Origin: Mucilaginibacter kameinonensis
Lineage (GTDB): Bacteria; Bacteroidota; Bacteroidia; Sphingobacteriales; Sphingobacteriaceae
Length of the DNA stretch: 64,000 nt
Direction: 5' to 3'
Assembly: GCF_003675385.1 (NCBI RefSeq)
Contig: NZ_RCWZ01000005.1
Span: 620,001 to 684,000 of the forward strand
Shown: positions 29,210 through 38,724 of the stretch, piece after piece
How positions within the stretch are numbered: the stretch's first letter is position 1
Layout of the letters: the number at the start of each line of letters is the position of its first letter
Notes under the pieces: generated by a model
What the model saw: the letters and a program-made list of their open reading frames with translations, nothing else
The model's database searches: none
Told to the model about the DNA's origin: nothing
Position numbers and translations under genes: made by a program

Positions 29210-30310
29210 TTAGTTTTTCTTAAGCGTAAAGTTGTAATTATTGGGATCGTGAAGGTCCAGCGTTATCGTATAATTACCGCTTGATGGTACACTCAGGTTA
29301 CCAAGTGAGCCATTATAAGGGTATGCAGGGTTATCAGCATATGCTAATTTGCCGTTTGCATCTACACCAAAATCAATGCTCCAGGCATTATTAGCCCTAA
29401 ATTTGAACGAACCGGAAGCAACCATATTACAAGTTACCGACCAAACCTGCTTAGCAGGATCGTATGACATTTGTGTGTCACTGTTCCAGCCACCCGGGGT
29501 GGCGTCACCTATAATTCCCCAGGTAGTAAGGGTATAGTTCCAGGTTAGGGTAACCGGGTTACATACCAGCTCATAATAACCGGGCCCTGGTAAGGTCATT
29601 CCAGCGGCATTGCCGTCGGTGGTTAAAGTGCCGTTACCCGCATCACCATAGTTGGTGTGGTTCCAGTCCTGGGCATTTGTAAATTTAAACTGGTGAGTGC
29701 CACCCGTAGGTTGGTAAATATAACCTTCGTAAATGTTGGTCTGTTCTGCCGCTACCGTAGGTGCGGTTCCCGGCGACCAACCCTGGTAATCACCTGGAAT
29801 CCACAACACAGGCCAGCCATGCGAAAACACTACAGCAGGTTTCCAGGGCCTTACCGATACGGTTACCCCGTGCGTATATGTCGCACGGTCCTGATAAGCC
29901 TGCACCCTGAATACTATATTCGCCGTATCATTGGCTGCAATACCAACGGCAAGCGCGAGTGTATTCAAATCGGCGCCTTTAAAAGATTTTGTCAAGACAT
30001 CATTACCGACTAAAATAGATGTAGCATTGGCCCATGCGCCTGAGCCAACAGTATCTGCGGGCTTGTCAACTTGTAAAGTATAGGTCACGTGTGCTTTTAC
30101 CGGGTATACTACAGCAGGCCACTTCAAGGTTAATACAGCCGGAGTTGAATCTGTAGCTGCTGATAATATCACTTTATTTGCTGAGGCGTTAATGGCTGAC
30201 GTAAAAGCAACGGGCGCCAATGTAGTGAGTTGAGCATCTTTATGACACCCCAGGGCCATACAGGATATAGCCATCAATATTAAATAAGTTAATCTTTTCA
30301 TCGTGATCAT
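29210..30310 (-). CDS. SusE/SusF-type starch-binding outer-membrane lipoprotein
   Basis: A 366-residue lipoprotein with its Cys at position 22 (SCMALGCHKD). An N-terminal SusE domain (APVAFTSAINASANKVILSA, LTLKWPAVVYP) is followed by tandem starch-binding modules with aromatic platforms: LWIPGDYQGWSPGTAPTVAA, HQFKFTNAQDWNHTNYGD, then GIIGDATPGGWNSDTQMSYD and FKFRANNAWSIDFG. In Bacteroides these surface proteins help hold starch next to SusCD. The ATG overlaps the susD stop by one base (TAATG); an internal ATG at 30301 (MKRLTYLIL) is an equally good start. Its presence is the best evidence that this locus is for alpha-glucan. Confidence 0.88.
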   Translation of the reverse strand: MITMKRLTYLILMAISCMALGCHKDAQLTTLAPVAFTSAINASANKVILSAATDSTPAVLTLKWPAVVYPVKAHVTYTLQVDKPADTVGSGAWANATSILVGNDVLTKSFKGADLNTLALAVGIAANDTANIVFRVQAYQDRATYTHGVTVSVRPWKPAVVFSHGWPVLWIPGDYQGWSPGTAPTVAAEQTNIYEGYIYQPTGGTHQFKFTNAQDWNHTNYGDAGNGTLTTDGNAAGMTLPGPGYYELVCNPVTLTWNYTLTTWGIIGDATPGGWNSDTQMSYDPAKQVWSVTCNMVASGSFKFRANNAWSIDFGVDANGKLAYADNPAYPYNGSLGNLSVPSSGNYTITLDLHDPNNYNFTLKKN

Positions 30311-31809
30311 TAGTTAGGATAGCCCGGGTTCTGTTTTAATGTTGTATTTGCGTTGAGCGCGGCAGTAGGAATAGGGAACAACTGCATATAGGAAGGCGAA
30401 GCCGGAACTATATTGGGCGCTGCGCCGTGAGATTGCAAAAAGGTGCCGAACCTGATCATATCCTGCCTGCGATGGCCTTCCATATTCAGCTCAAATCCCC
30501 TTTCGTCATAAATATTCTGAAGCGTTGGGGCAGCTATATCGCTCAAACCGGCCCGGTTCCGAACCTGGTTCAAAAACGGAGCGGCGGCTGCTACATTCCC
30601 CAGGCGAACGTTACATTCTGCCTGCATAAGTAATACATCGGCAAATCTGTAAACCGGAAAATCGTTTGATTCGCCACTGGCATCGGCGGGTGGTACCGGG
30701 AAAAACTTAACGTCCCTGATACCTTCATTTGGGGCCGCCCCCGGATCTATCAATGATGAAACTGTTTCTGTATAAGTAACCCCTCCCGCCTGCGGACCAA
30801 CCAGGAATTGTTTTCTGCGGATATCTGAAGCATTATACTTATCATAAAAATCCCCCGGAATAATTGTACCATTCCAGCCATTGAAACCAATAAGCGCAGT
30901 ACCGTTAGCACTGTTTAAGCTCCTGATAGTATAAATATTTCCGCTGACAACATTTTCGGTGATGTACAACGCAAATATGGTTTCATCATTAGGGCATACA
31001 TTACCGAAAAGATCATAGTAAGTATTTCCCAGCGGGCTGCCGGCATTTGCTGTTGCCGGGTGCAGGGTAAAGCCACCCGACGCAACTTTATTACAGGCAG
31101 CAAGACAGGCCTCCCATTGAGGGGTACCGGTATATACGCCGGCGTTTAAATATACCTTAGCCAGTGCCATGTAACCGGCCCACTTGTTAAACCTGCCATA
31201 GTAAGCGCCGCCACGCGTTTCGGAAAGCTGATCAACATTGGTTTTCAGCTCGTTCACAACGAAATTATAGATCGTTAACCGTGGCGTTTGTGTTATTTTT
31301 GATAGATTGGTGTTATTGTCTGTATAAAAAGGGACGTCGCCAAAATCATCTATCAGCAAATAATATAGCCATGCACGCATCACCCTGGCCTCGGCAATTT
31401 TAGCAGGATCTGCCTTCGCCGAAGTAAGTTGCGCCACAGCTAAGTTGGCGCTGTAAATACATGAATATGCCCAATTCCAGGTATTATTGATGATACCAAG
31501 TGTAGGCAACTCGGTATGCGTATAAAGTTGCGCAAAATCAAGCTGCCAGTCGCCCGTATTGCGGTGAGGGATTACCTGCTCATCAGAGGAAAAGCTGTTA
31601 AGGTCATACCAGCAATTATCCCTCCCGGCATAGTTACTGCCCCATGAACCGGTAATTTTTGCGTAAACGTTTGCAAGCGCGTCATCAGCACCGGCCGGTG
31701 TAGAATAAAACTCCGATGCCGGATATTTATCATATACATTTTCATTAACCTTGGTACAGCTTTGTGCTGTAAGGCCAATAATGAAAATACTCATTAATAT
31801 TTTTTTCAT
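30310..31809 (-). CDS. SusD-like lipoprotein (starch-type locus)
   Basis: 499 residues; the lipobox Cys is C18 (IGLTAQSCTKVNENVYDKYP). SusD-fold signatures include AEARVMRAWLYYLLIDDFGD, PVYRFADVLLMQAECNVRLG, VRNRAGL and YDERGFELNMEGHRRQDMIR, with the tail LKQNPGYPN. It forms the lid of the SusC pore encoded 12 bp upstream and shares a TAATG junction with susE. The N-terminal CTKVNENVYDKYPASEF is like that of the third SusD in this window (CTKLDEHVYDKVDAASF), which suggests relatedness between loci 2 and 3. Confidence 0.94.
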   Translation of the reverse strand: MKKILMSIFIIGLTAQSCTKVNENVYDKYPASEFYSTPAGADDALANVYAKITGSWGSNYAGRDNCWYDLNSFSSDEQVIPHRNTGDWQLDFAQLYTHTELPTLGIINNTWNWAYSCIYSANLAVAQLTSAKADPAKIAEARVMRAWLYYLLIDDFGDVPFYTDNNTNLSKITQTPRLTIYNFVVNELKTNVDQLSETRGGAYYGRFNKWAGYMALAKVYLNAGVYTGTPQWEACLAACNKVASGGFTLHPATANAGSPLGNTYYDLFGNVCPNDETIFALYITENVVSGNIYTIRSLNSANGTALIGFNGWNGTIIPGDFYDKYNASDIRRKQFLVGPQAGGVTYTETVSSLIDPGAAPNEGIRDVKFFPVPPADASGESNDFPVYRFADVLLMQAECNVRLGNVAAAAPFLNQVRNRAGLSDIAAPTLQNIYDERGFELNMEGHRRQDMIRFGTFLQSHGAAPNIVPASPSYMQLFPIPTAALNANTTLKQNPGYPN

Positions 31810-31821
31810 GATCTGTCCTGA

Positions 31822-34776
31822 TTATTTTAGAATTACATTTAAACCCAGCGAAAAAGTCCTTGTGCGCGGATAGATACCGTAGTCGCCGCCTGATGAGCTG
31901 CCTCCACTTGCGTCAACTTCAGGGTCGAGACCCGAATATTTGGTTGTTAATGTCAAGTTTTGTCCCGTTACAGACACACGCAAAGCATTTATAAACTTCA
32001 CATTGGTGACATTGAAACGGTAACCTACCGACAGGTTTTCCCATCTTAAAAAGTTTCCGCTTTCAAGCCATTCATCAGAGCCAAATGGAGAAGAATGTAT
32101 TCCGGTTGGAATGGCACTGGTTAGTAAGTTTTGCTTGCCCAGATTTTCGAGCATGCTTAAATTCCGGCGAAGCCCGTTGTAAATCTTGTTACCACCAGAG
32201 CCGCGCCAAACCATTGACATATCAAAGTTTTTAAAGGTAAAAGTCGGCGTAAATGCATAGGTGTATTTAGGTAAAGATTGCCCTTCCTCATACCTGTACT
32301 TACTTTGCGGCCCTTGGTCTACATTTCCGCTGGCATCCTGGCCAACTACCGTTTCAACACCCTGCGCGTTAACACCGCTGTGTTTAAGTATGAGATAAGT
32401 GCCTATCGGTTTACCTACTACGAGGTAGGCATTTGATCCCCAGGCCACATAATTCGTAGGGATATCATAGCCTTCTATGTTCCCGCCAAGGCTTAGCACT
32501 TTGCTTTGCAAATATGATCCGTTACCCGCAAGGGTTAAGGTCATTTTATCGGTATGGATCACCTTATAATTCAACGAAAGCTCAATACCTCGTTTTTGCA
32601 GACTACCTACATTCGCCAGTATATTGGTGGTTAAAAAAGGACCTTCAAGGGGAACTGTATAGTTAAACAACAAGTTGTCGGTCCTGGCTGTGTACACGTC
32701 GACGGTACCGGTAAGCAGGTCATTAAACAGGCCAAAATCCAAACCTGCATTTGCCTGCTTTATAGTTTCCCATCTTAAATTAGGGTTGGCATTTTGAGTT
32801 GCTGCGTAGTTAGGAATAGTAGTACCGCCAAAAAACACTGTACCTGCCTGCCCTACCAATGCTATTGAATTTTGCGGACCAATACCCTGCTGGTTTCCGG
32901 TAATACCGTAACCAACACGCAGTTTAAGATTACTGAACAAGTGCTGGTTCTTCATGAAACCCTCCTCCAGAACACGCCATGCAAAAGAGGCAGAAGGGAA
33001 ATTGGCCCATTTATTATTTACGCCAAACACCGTTGAACCATCGCGCCTGAAACTTGCTGTCAACAGGTACTTATTGGCAAATGAATAATTTAAACGGCCC
33101 AAAAAGGATATTAGCCGGCGATCATTTTTATAGGAAGAAATATCCCCCTGCAAAACCTTGGAAATATCTCCAAGCTGCAGCGCATTATAAGAAGCCAGAT
33201 CGTTAACAAAGCCCCGGCCCTGTACAAAACTGCCATTATAGGTTTGAGCTTGCCACTCATATACCGCGGTGGCATCCACATGATTTTTACCAAAATCATG
33301 CTTATAACTTAAATTAATATCCATTAATTTTTCGTCATTGTGCCAGTTGCTGATATTACCTATCCCGCTATTATCTATCGCTGTTTGAACGGTTGATACC
33401 GATGGCAAATAATAACCTGTATTCCCGTCAACCTTTCTCCAGCTGCCAAACCAGCCTGCCGAAAGTCCCTTATAGATATCCAGATTGGCCATCAGGCTAC
33501 CAAACAGATTATTGCTTTTAACATCATTCCTTACAGTCTGATTTACAGCATACGGATTGGTGTATTGAAAGACGTTGGCATCCCTGAAGTAGTTCCCGTC
33601 GGTATTAAATACGGGGTCGGTTGGCCGGGCAATATCGGCCTGCGTAATCAGGTTAGAGCTAAAAGCAGCATTACCAATGCCATTAGGCTCATACGCAGCT
33701 TCGTTAATTCCGTTGTTAACGTTCATAGTAAGTGTAAGCTTATCATCCAGCGCCTTTTGGGTTGCGGTAATCCTGGCTATATAGTTTTTATAATTTGAAT
33801 TGGCAACGATACCGGTTTGATCAATGGCTGTTACTGAAGCACGGTAATTGAACTCGTTGGCACCTCCGCCAAAAGCTACGTTATGGTTTTGTGTTACGCC
33901 GTTGCGCGTAAGCAGGTTAAACCAATCTGTATTTGATCCATGGTTTGCAGATACATCTACACCCAAGGTATTGGCTTCCTGCGTCCACTGAGCAGCGTTT
34001 AATACCTGGAGCTTCTTGGGAATTACATCCACAGAAGCATTTTCGTTGAACTCCACAGCTGTTTTCCCCGTGCCGGACTTTTTTGTAGTAATAATTATTA
34101 CGCCGGGCGCTCCGCGCGAGCCATATATCGCAGTAGCAGAAGCATCCTTTAAAATGTCAACCGATGCTATCTCGGTTGGTGGTACCTGGTTAAGCAGGTC
34201 CATGTTGCCCTGAATACCGTCAACCACTACCAGCGGATCATTTCCGCCCTGGAGCGATGTGATGCCACGGATCCGTACAGTCGGAGCAACTCCCGGTTCG
34301 CTGCCGACCTGAACGATGTTCACACCGGCCGCCTTACCGGTCATTTGCTGCAGTGGGTTAGTCACGGTACCTGGGGTAAGGTCTTTAGCGCCGATAGTTG
34401 AAACAGCACCGGTGAGGTCCTTCTTTTTGGTTGTTCCATACCCCACAACCACCACCTCCGATAAAGTTTTTTGGTTAGGCACCAATTGAAGGGTTACGGT
34501 TTCCCCGGCATTAATTGTTTTTTCCAGCGGATCGTATCCAACATAGCTCACCACGACAATAGCAGCCGACCCACCCGCGGAAATTTTAAACAGCCCTTTG
34601 GCATCGGTGACCGTAGATTGGCTTATTCCTTTAACATGAACGGTTGCGCCCGGTACGGGCTGATTGGTTTCATCAATTACACGACCTGCTATTGTGCCGG
34701 ATTGGGCCATTGCCCAGTTACACAAACAGACAAGAAACAGCATAAGATTACACCTCAGAAAGTAAATCTTTTTCAT
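31822..34776 (-). CDS. SusC-like TonB-dependent transporter (starch-type locus)
   Basis: 984 residues with signal peptide (LMLFLVCLCNWAMAQ). CarboxypepD-regulatory-like domain (IAGRVIDETNQPVPGATVHV), then the SusC box LSEVVVVGYGTTKKKDLTGA and the plug (VRIRGITSLQGGNDPLVVVD, GAPGVIIITTKKSG). The barrel ends in FSLGLNVILK. It is the first gene of a minus-strand operon susC-susD-susE, followed after a terminator by GH31 and GH13. A SusR-like regulator is encoded immediately upstream on the same strand, 210 bp away, so maltose-type induction is plausible. Confidence 0.95.
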   Translation of the reverse strand: MKKIYFLRCNLMLFLVCLCNWAMAQSGTIAGRVIDETNQPVPGATVHVKGISQSTVTDAKGLFKISAGGSAAIVVVSYVGYDPLEKTINAGETVTLQLVPNQKTLSEVVVVGYGTTKKKDLTGAVSTIGAKDLTPGTVTNPLQQMTGKAAGVNIVQVGSEPGVAPTVRIRGITSLQGGNDPLVVVDGIQGNMDLLNQVPPTEIASVDILKDASATAIYGSRGAPGVIIITTKKSGTGKTAVEFNENASVDVIPKKLQVLNAAQWTQEANTLGVDVSANHGSNTDWFNLLTRNGVTQNHNVAFGGGANEFNYRASVTAIDQTGIVANSNYKNYIARITATQKALDDKLTLTMNVNNGINEAAYEPNGIGNAAFSSNLITQADIARPTDPVFNTDGNYFRDANVFQYTNPYAVNQTVRNDVKSNNLFGSLMANLDIYKGLSAGWFGSWRKVDGNTGYYLPSVSTVQTAIDNSGIGNISNWHNDEKLMDINLSYKHDFGKNHVDATAVYEWQAQTYNGSFVQGRGFVNDLASYNALQLGDISKVLQGDISSYKNDRRLISFLGRLNYSFANKYLLTASFRRDGSTVFGVNNKWANFPSASFAWRVLEEGFMKNQHLFSNLKLRVGYGITGNQQGIGPQNSIALVGQAGTVFFGGTTIPNYAATQNANPNLRWETIKQANAGLDFGLFNDLLTGTVDVYTARTDNLLFNYTVPLEGPFLTTNILANVGSLQKRGIELSLNYKVIHTDKMTLTLAGNGSYLQSKVLSLGGNIEGYDIPTNYVAWGSNAYLVVGKPIGTYLILKHSGVNAQGVETVVGQDASGNVDQGPQSKYRYEEGQSLPKYTYAFTPTFTFKNFDMSMVWRGSGGNKIYNGLRRNLSMLENLGKQNLLTSAIPTGIHSSPFGSDEWLESGNFLRWENLSVGYRFNVTNVKFINALRVSVTGQNLTLTTKYSGLDPEVDASGGSSSGGDYGIYPRTRTFSLGLNVILK

Positions 34777-34986
34777 TAAATTACTGGTTTAAATTGGGTT
34801 TAATTTCGTATCGGGACTTGCTGCCAAATACGATTCAAAGGAAATGAGCCTAAGCGCGAAAGACAATAGCCGGAGAGGCCGATATAGAAAATATAAAGAT
34901 TTTAAAAATACAAAACCCTAACTAAAAGATAGTTACAACACAAGCACAGTACGCTAATATAGATTTCAATTTTGAAAGAAATAACT

Positions 34987-36615
34987 TTAAACCGCTTCGA
35001 TGGCCATGATGTGCTCTTCGAATTCGTCGTTAGGAACAAATGATTTATTCTTGATACGGTTTTTATAGGAATAAATGGTATTTACTGAATATCCCAGTAG
35101 TTTGGCAATACGGTCGTTATCATGGATCCCCATCCTAATCAGGGCAAAAATACGATGCTCTGTACCGAGCAACTGGCCATCGGCAATTGCAATTTCTTCA
35201 CCATTATTAAACAGTGCATTGAATTTACTGATGAAGTCGGGAAAAAGCCTCAAAAAAACGTTGTCGAAAGTATGAAACAGCTGTTGTCTTTCTTTTTCCA
35301 GGTTAAGATTCCTGACTGCTGTCAGAGCATCCTCATACCGCTTACTGATGAGTTTTTTATCTAATGATTTTTGAAAGCTTTCGAGTTTTTCAATATAGAT
35401 AGAGTTGATATTAAAATAATAGCCGATGTACTCGTTCTTGATTTTGTTGGCAGTACTTAAATTAACATTTAATTCTTCCAGCACTTTATTGTTTTCCTGT
35501 AAGGCTACGTTAGCTGCTTTGATAATATTATCTGCAATACGTAGTTTCTCAAGCTGTTTAAATACGATTACAGCAAATGCCACTACGACAATAACCAAAA
35601 GTGTTATAATAGCCGCGTAAGTAGTGAGTAGTTTCTTTTGATGTTCTATTTGGTTGATATGTTCAGCTTCAATGATTGGAAGAATACTGCTGATCTTTAC
35701 TTGTCGTTGCAATGCGCCGTAGAAAGTAGCTTCATCCATTGCCTGTTTGATATAAATGTAGGCATTGTTGATATCTCCTTTCTTGTATAATAGGTTAGCG
35801 AGGTTATAGCTGGCCACGGTTTCTTTTGTTGCGGATTGAACATCAGCAATAGCGGCTTTAATCAGTAATTGCATGGACAGCTCTTCCTGGCCTGTTACCT
35901 GGTAGATATAACTCAGGCAGCAGGCGTTAACCGCAAAATTATGGGGTGTGAGCCCGCGCAGCGCCAACAAACCGATATAAGTATTCCTGCAGTCATCATA
36001 ACGCCCGAGCCTCAGGCTTTTTAATCCCTTTAATTCCAGATAGGCAGGAGATTCCGGAGCACTTAACGTAAGGGCTGAGTCAATACATCCAATCCCAATT
36101 GGGTTATATTTAGCGGTATAATCTGCGTTTCTATCGTAATCGGCCAGATCGAAGTAAGTCCGGGCCTTCAGGAAATAATACTCGGCTTTTACTTTTGCAG
36201 GAAACGCGTTTAAATCTATGGCATTTAATTCCTCAAGCGTCTCCTTAAACAATCCTGAAGAAAGAAGCGTAAAAGCCAGCTTCATTCTTGCAGAAGCGAT
36301 CAGAAAAGGGTCGTTCAGCATATGAGATGTTACCTGAAGCTTTTTGGCATAATTATAAGCTGAATCATAACTAAAGGACTTATACTGCTCATAAAGAGAA
36401 TCATATAAAGTATATTTTTCTCTTATCGATCGCGCACCTATCAATTGTCCGTTCAACTTTTCGATATCGCTATGCTTCTTACTTACATACATATTCTGAT
36501 TAGCCAGTTCATTATTTAGCTTCTTCAGTAAGCTGTCAGTTGCCGGTTGCGCAATAAGCTGGTTAAAAAAGAAAATTGTACTGATCGTAAAAAAAAGCCT
36601 GATAAGTAGGTTCAT
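34987..36615 (-). CDS. SusR-like membrane-bound transcriptional regulator (DUF6377 type), copy A
   Basis: A 542-residue protein with signal peptide (LIRLFFTISTIFFFNQLIAQ). A TPR-like helical periplasmic region runs over about 30-310, followed by one membrane helix at 331-353 and a coiled coil. The C-terminal helix-turn-helix of LuxR-like type reads IFALIRMGIHDNDRIAKLLG then YSVNTIYSYKNRIKNKS. This layout is that of the SusR-type regulators that sense an oligosaccharide in the periplasm and bind DNA from the membrane. It sits directly upstream of the starch-type susC on the same strand, the usual place for its target. It is a tandem paralogue of the next gene. Confidence 0.8.
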   Translation of the reverse strand: MNLLIRLFFTISTIFFFNQLIAQPATDSLLKKLNNELANQNMYVSKKHSDIEKLNGQLIGARSIREKYTLYDSLYEQYKSFSYDSAYNYAKKLQVTSHMLNDPFLIASARMKLAFTLLSSGLFKETLEELNAIDLNAFPAKVKAEYYFLKARTYFDLADYDRNADYTAKYNPIGIGCIDSALTLSAPESPAYLELKGLKSLRLGRYDDCRNTYIGLLALRGLTPHNFAVNACCLSYIYQVTGQEELSMQLLIKAAIADVQSATKETVASYNLANLLYKKGDINNAYIYIKQAMDEATFYGALQRQVKISSILPIIEAEHINQIEHQKKLLTTYAAIITLLVIVVVAFAVIVFKQLEKLRIADNIIKAANVALQENNKVLEELNVNLSTANKIKNEYIGYYFNINSIYIEKLESFQKSLDKKLISKRYEDALTAVRNLNLEKERQQLFHTFDNVFLRLFPDFISKFNALFNNGEEIAIADGQLLGTEHRIFALIRMGIHDNDRIAKLLGYSVNTIYSYKNRIKNKSFVPNDEFEEHIMAIEAV

Positions 36616-36887
36616 CCGATATTGGTTCGCGTATATTTTGAAGGCTAAAAGTAACCATTTTTAGTTTTTATATGCGTAAACTGATGATTGTTAAATGAAA
36701 GGTTTTTGCTGACCGCTTATCAGCTGCAAGCCATCACAACCTTTCGGCATCATTAGCAGGATCAATTTTAAATGACCTTTTCCATTCAGGAAAATTTCAT
36801 AATCATTTCATACTCCACATTGTTTGGCAATAGCTTTGAAAGCCGCGGGGAGGGTAATATCCGGATAAGGTGTTTACATCACGAGTA

Positions 36888-38516
36888 TTAATGAGCTTGC
36901 CCATCGGGCGAAGCAGCTGACGTGTTATCAACTACTTGTATACCCATAATCCGGTTTATAAATTCATCTGGCCCAACGATAGCTTTTGATTTGATACGTA
37001 TCTTATAAGTGTAAATGGTGTTCACCGTATATTCGAGTATTTTGGCTATGGTAGCATTATCACTGATACCAAGCCGAAGCAATGCGAATATCCTTAAATG
37101 TGGATTAAGCACTTCATCCTTTTTCGGCCATATCTGATCCTCGGGTCTCAAAAGCGCATTAAACAACGTAACAAAATCGGGAAACATCAGGAGAAAGACG
37201 CGGTCGAAGGTGCGGAAAAGATCGTCCCGTTCCTTTTTAATATCAACATTACCTAAAAGTTTCAGGACATCCCCGTATTTTTCACTCTTTATTTTCCGCT
37301 CCACATTCCGTTTTAGCTTTTCGAGCTTAATGATATACTCAGCGTATACATTAAAAAAGTAACCAATATAAACCTCCTTGATGCGGGCATCTTCGGCTAA
37401 CCGCAGATTATTTTTTTCTAACTGTTTATTTTTATCAGCTATAATAACCTCTTTTACACGCAAGCGTTTAAGCTGAACAAAAACTATAAATGAGATTGAA
37501 CTGATGATTACTATGGCCGTTAAGCTTGACAGCAGGTAGACCAGAAATTTGTTCTTCTCATTCTCGGCCAGCAATATCTTGTTAGCCGCGATATCCGCCA
37601 GTACCGAGGATATTTCGATTTTATGGAGTCGGGAACCGTAAAATTCGGCATTATTAAGCGCCTCCTGTATAAACAAATAGGCGTCCTTTACTTTCTTGCT
37701 TTTATACAACTCGCACCCTACCTTAAAAATAGCGTTGGTTTCCTTTGTAGAAGACCTAATATCGTTGATTGCCGCTATCAATAACAATTCCATACGCTTC
37801 TCACCCTGGTTATAATCGCCCAATGCAGATGCGATCATCGCTGTTTGGTGCGCTGTGAGCTTATGATGATATAACAGTAACTCATAATACTTATAGTTAG
37901 GAGTTTGCTGACCGGGTTTATCGGGTAACTCGGCCTTATACATCAACTGTTCAAAAGAGTCCCGTTCCGTTAATAAAATAGCCGTATCCAGATATTTTTG
38001 TGCAATTTCACGATAGCCCTTGCTGTAATATTTATCATTATTGTAATTGGCAAGATATACATAATAGGAACATTTAAGCCTGTAATAACATAACTTCGAA
38101 TTTCGGCTTAAAGCTTTGGGGTCAACTTCATTGAGGCAATCCAACGTTTCCTTGAACATTCCTGAAGAAATCAGTATAATGCCTAATTTGATCTTACTGT
38201 CATATAGCTTCGGTACATCTTTCATGGCCAAGCTCAACTTAATTAGCTTTTGGGTATAAACATAGGCCGAATCATATTGGTAACTCCTGTATTCTTCAAA
38301 CAACTGGCTATACAACCCGTACTGCTTTTGTAAATTTTGAGGTTGACATTCTCTTACCCGCTGCTGGAGTAACAGGATTCTTTTTTCCTTTTGATGGTCA
38401 AAATAGCCTTTGTTGGCCAGGGTATTTTTCAACTGCTCCATCAAGTGAGCATTGCCGTCCCGTCCGTATGTGACTACAGCCCAAAAAGTTAATAACAGCG
38501 TATAAAAGGTTTTCAT
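36888..38516 (-). CDS. SusR-like membrane-bound transcriptional regulator (DUF6377 type), copy B
   Basis: The frame is open from 38570, but the signal peptide MKTFYTLLLTFWAVVTYG starts at the ATG at 38516, and a hairpin lies in the extension, so that start is chosen (542 residues). It has the same build as copy A: TPR-like periplasmic helices, one membrane segment (LLSSLTAIVIISSISFIVFV), a coiled coil and a C-terminal helix-turn-helix (IFALLRLGISDNATIAKILE then YTVNTIYTYKIRIKSKA). It lies between locus 3 susD and copy A, all on the minus strand. It could serve either susCD locus. Sequence divergence from copy A is considerable, so the duplication is not recent. Confidence 0.78.
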   Translation of the reverse strand: MKTFYTLLLTFWAVVTYGRDGNAHLMEQLKNTLANKGYFDHQKEKRILLLQQRVRECQPQNLQKQYGLYSQLFEEYRSYQYDSAYVYTQKLIKLSLAMKDVPKLYDSKIKLGIILISSGMFKETLDCLNEVDPKALSRNSKLCYYRLKCSYYVYLANYNNDKYYSKGYREIAQKYLDTAILLTERDSFEQLMYKAELPDKPGQQTPNYKYYELLLYHHKLTAHQTAMIASALGDYNQGEKRMELLLIAAINDIRSSTKETNAIFKVGCELYKSKKVKDAYLFIQEALNNAEFYGSRLHKIEISSVLADIAANKILLAENEKNKFLVYLLSSLTAIVIISSISFIVFVQLKRLRVKEVIIADKNKQLEKNNLRLAEDARIKEVYIGYFFNVYAEYIIKLEKLKRNVERKIKSEKYGDVLKLLGNVDIKKERDDLFRTFDRVFLLMFPDFVTLFNALLRPEDQIWPKKDEVLNPHLRIFALLRLGISDNATIAKILEYTVNTIYTYKIRIKSKAIVGPDEFINRIMGIQVVDNTSAASPDGQAH

Positions 38517-38570
38517 TTCAGGTTTACGTTTTTTAGTACGAGTTTTATTTACAATGCCTTGTACAGACAA

Positions 38571-38593
38571 AGCCGGAATACAATATTCCGGCT
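38571..38593. terminator. Hairpin after third susD
   Basis: Perfect 10-bp stem, AGCCGGAATA (38571-38580) with TATTCCGGCT (38584-38593), and a 3-base loop. On the minus strand it follows the susD stop by about 130 bases and is followed by TTGTCTG, a poor U-tract. It is probably a transcript end or stabilising hairpin that separates susCD from the SusR-like gene. Confidence 0.55.
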
Positions 38594-38724
38594 CAATTTA
38601 ATACAATCAGGAATTTATAAGGTTAGGTAACAGGTTTAATTATTAAACCAGCCACCTGATTATTCGCTGTCGCTAAACAGCCTCTTTTTGAAAATCCATA
38701 GGGGCTCTGTTGTGATAAAATTTA

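Noticed and set aside
38517..38570. Upstream-extended start of SusR-like copy B
   Set aside because: The 18 extra residues are basic and precede a normal signal peptide; the ATG at 38516 is the natural start.
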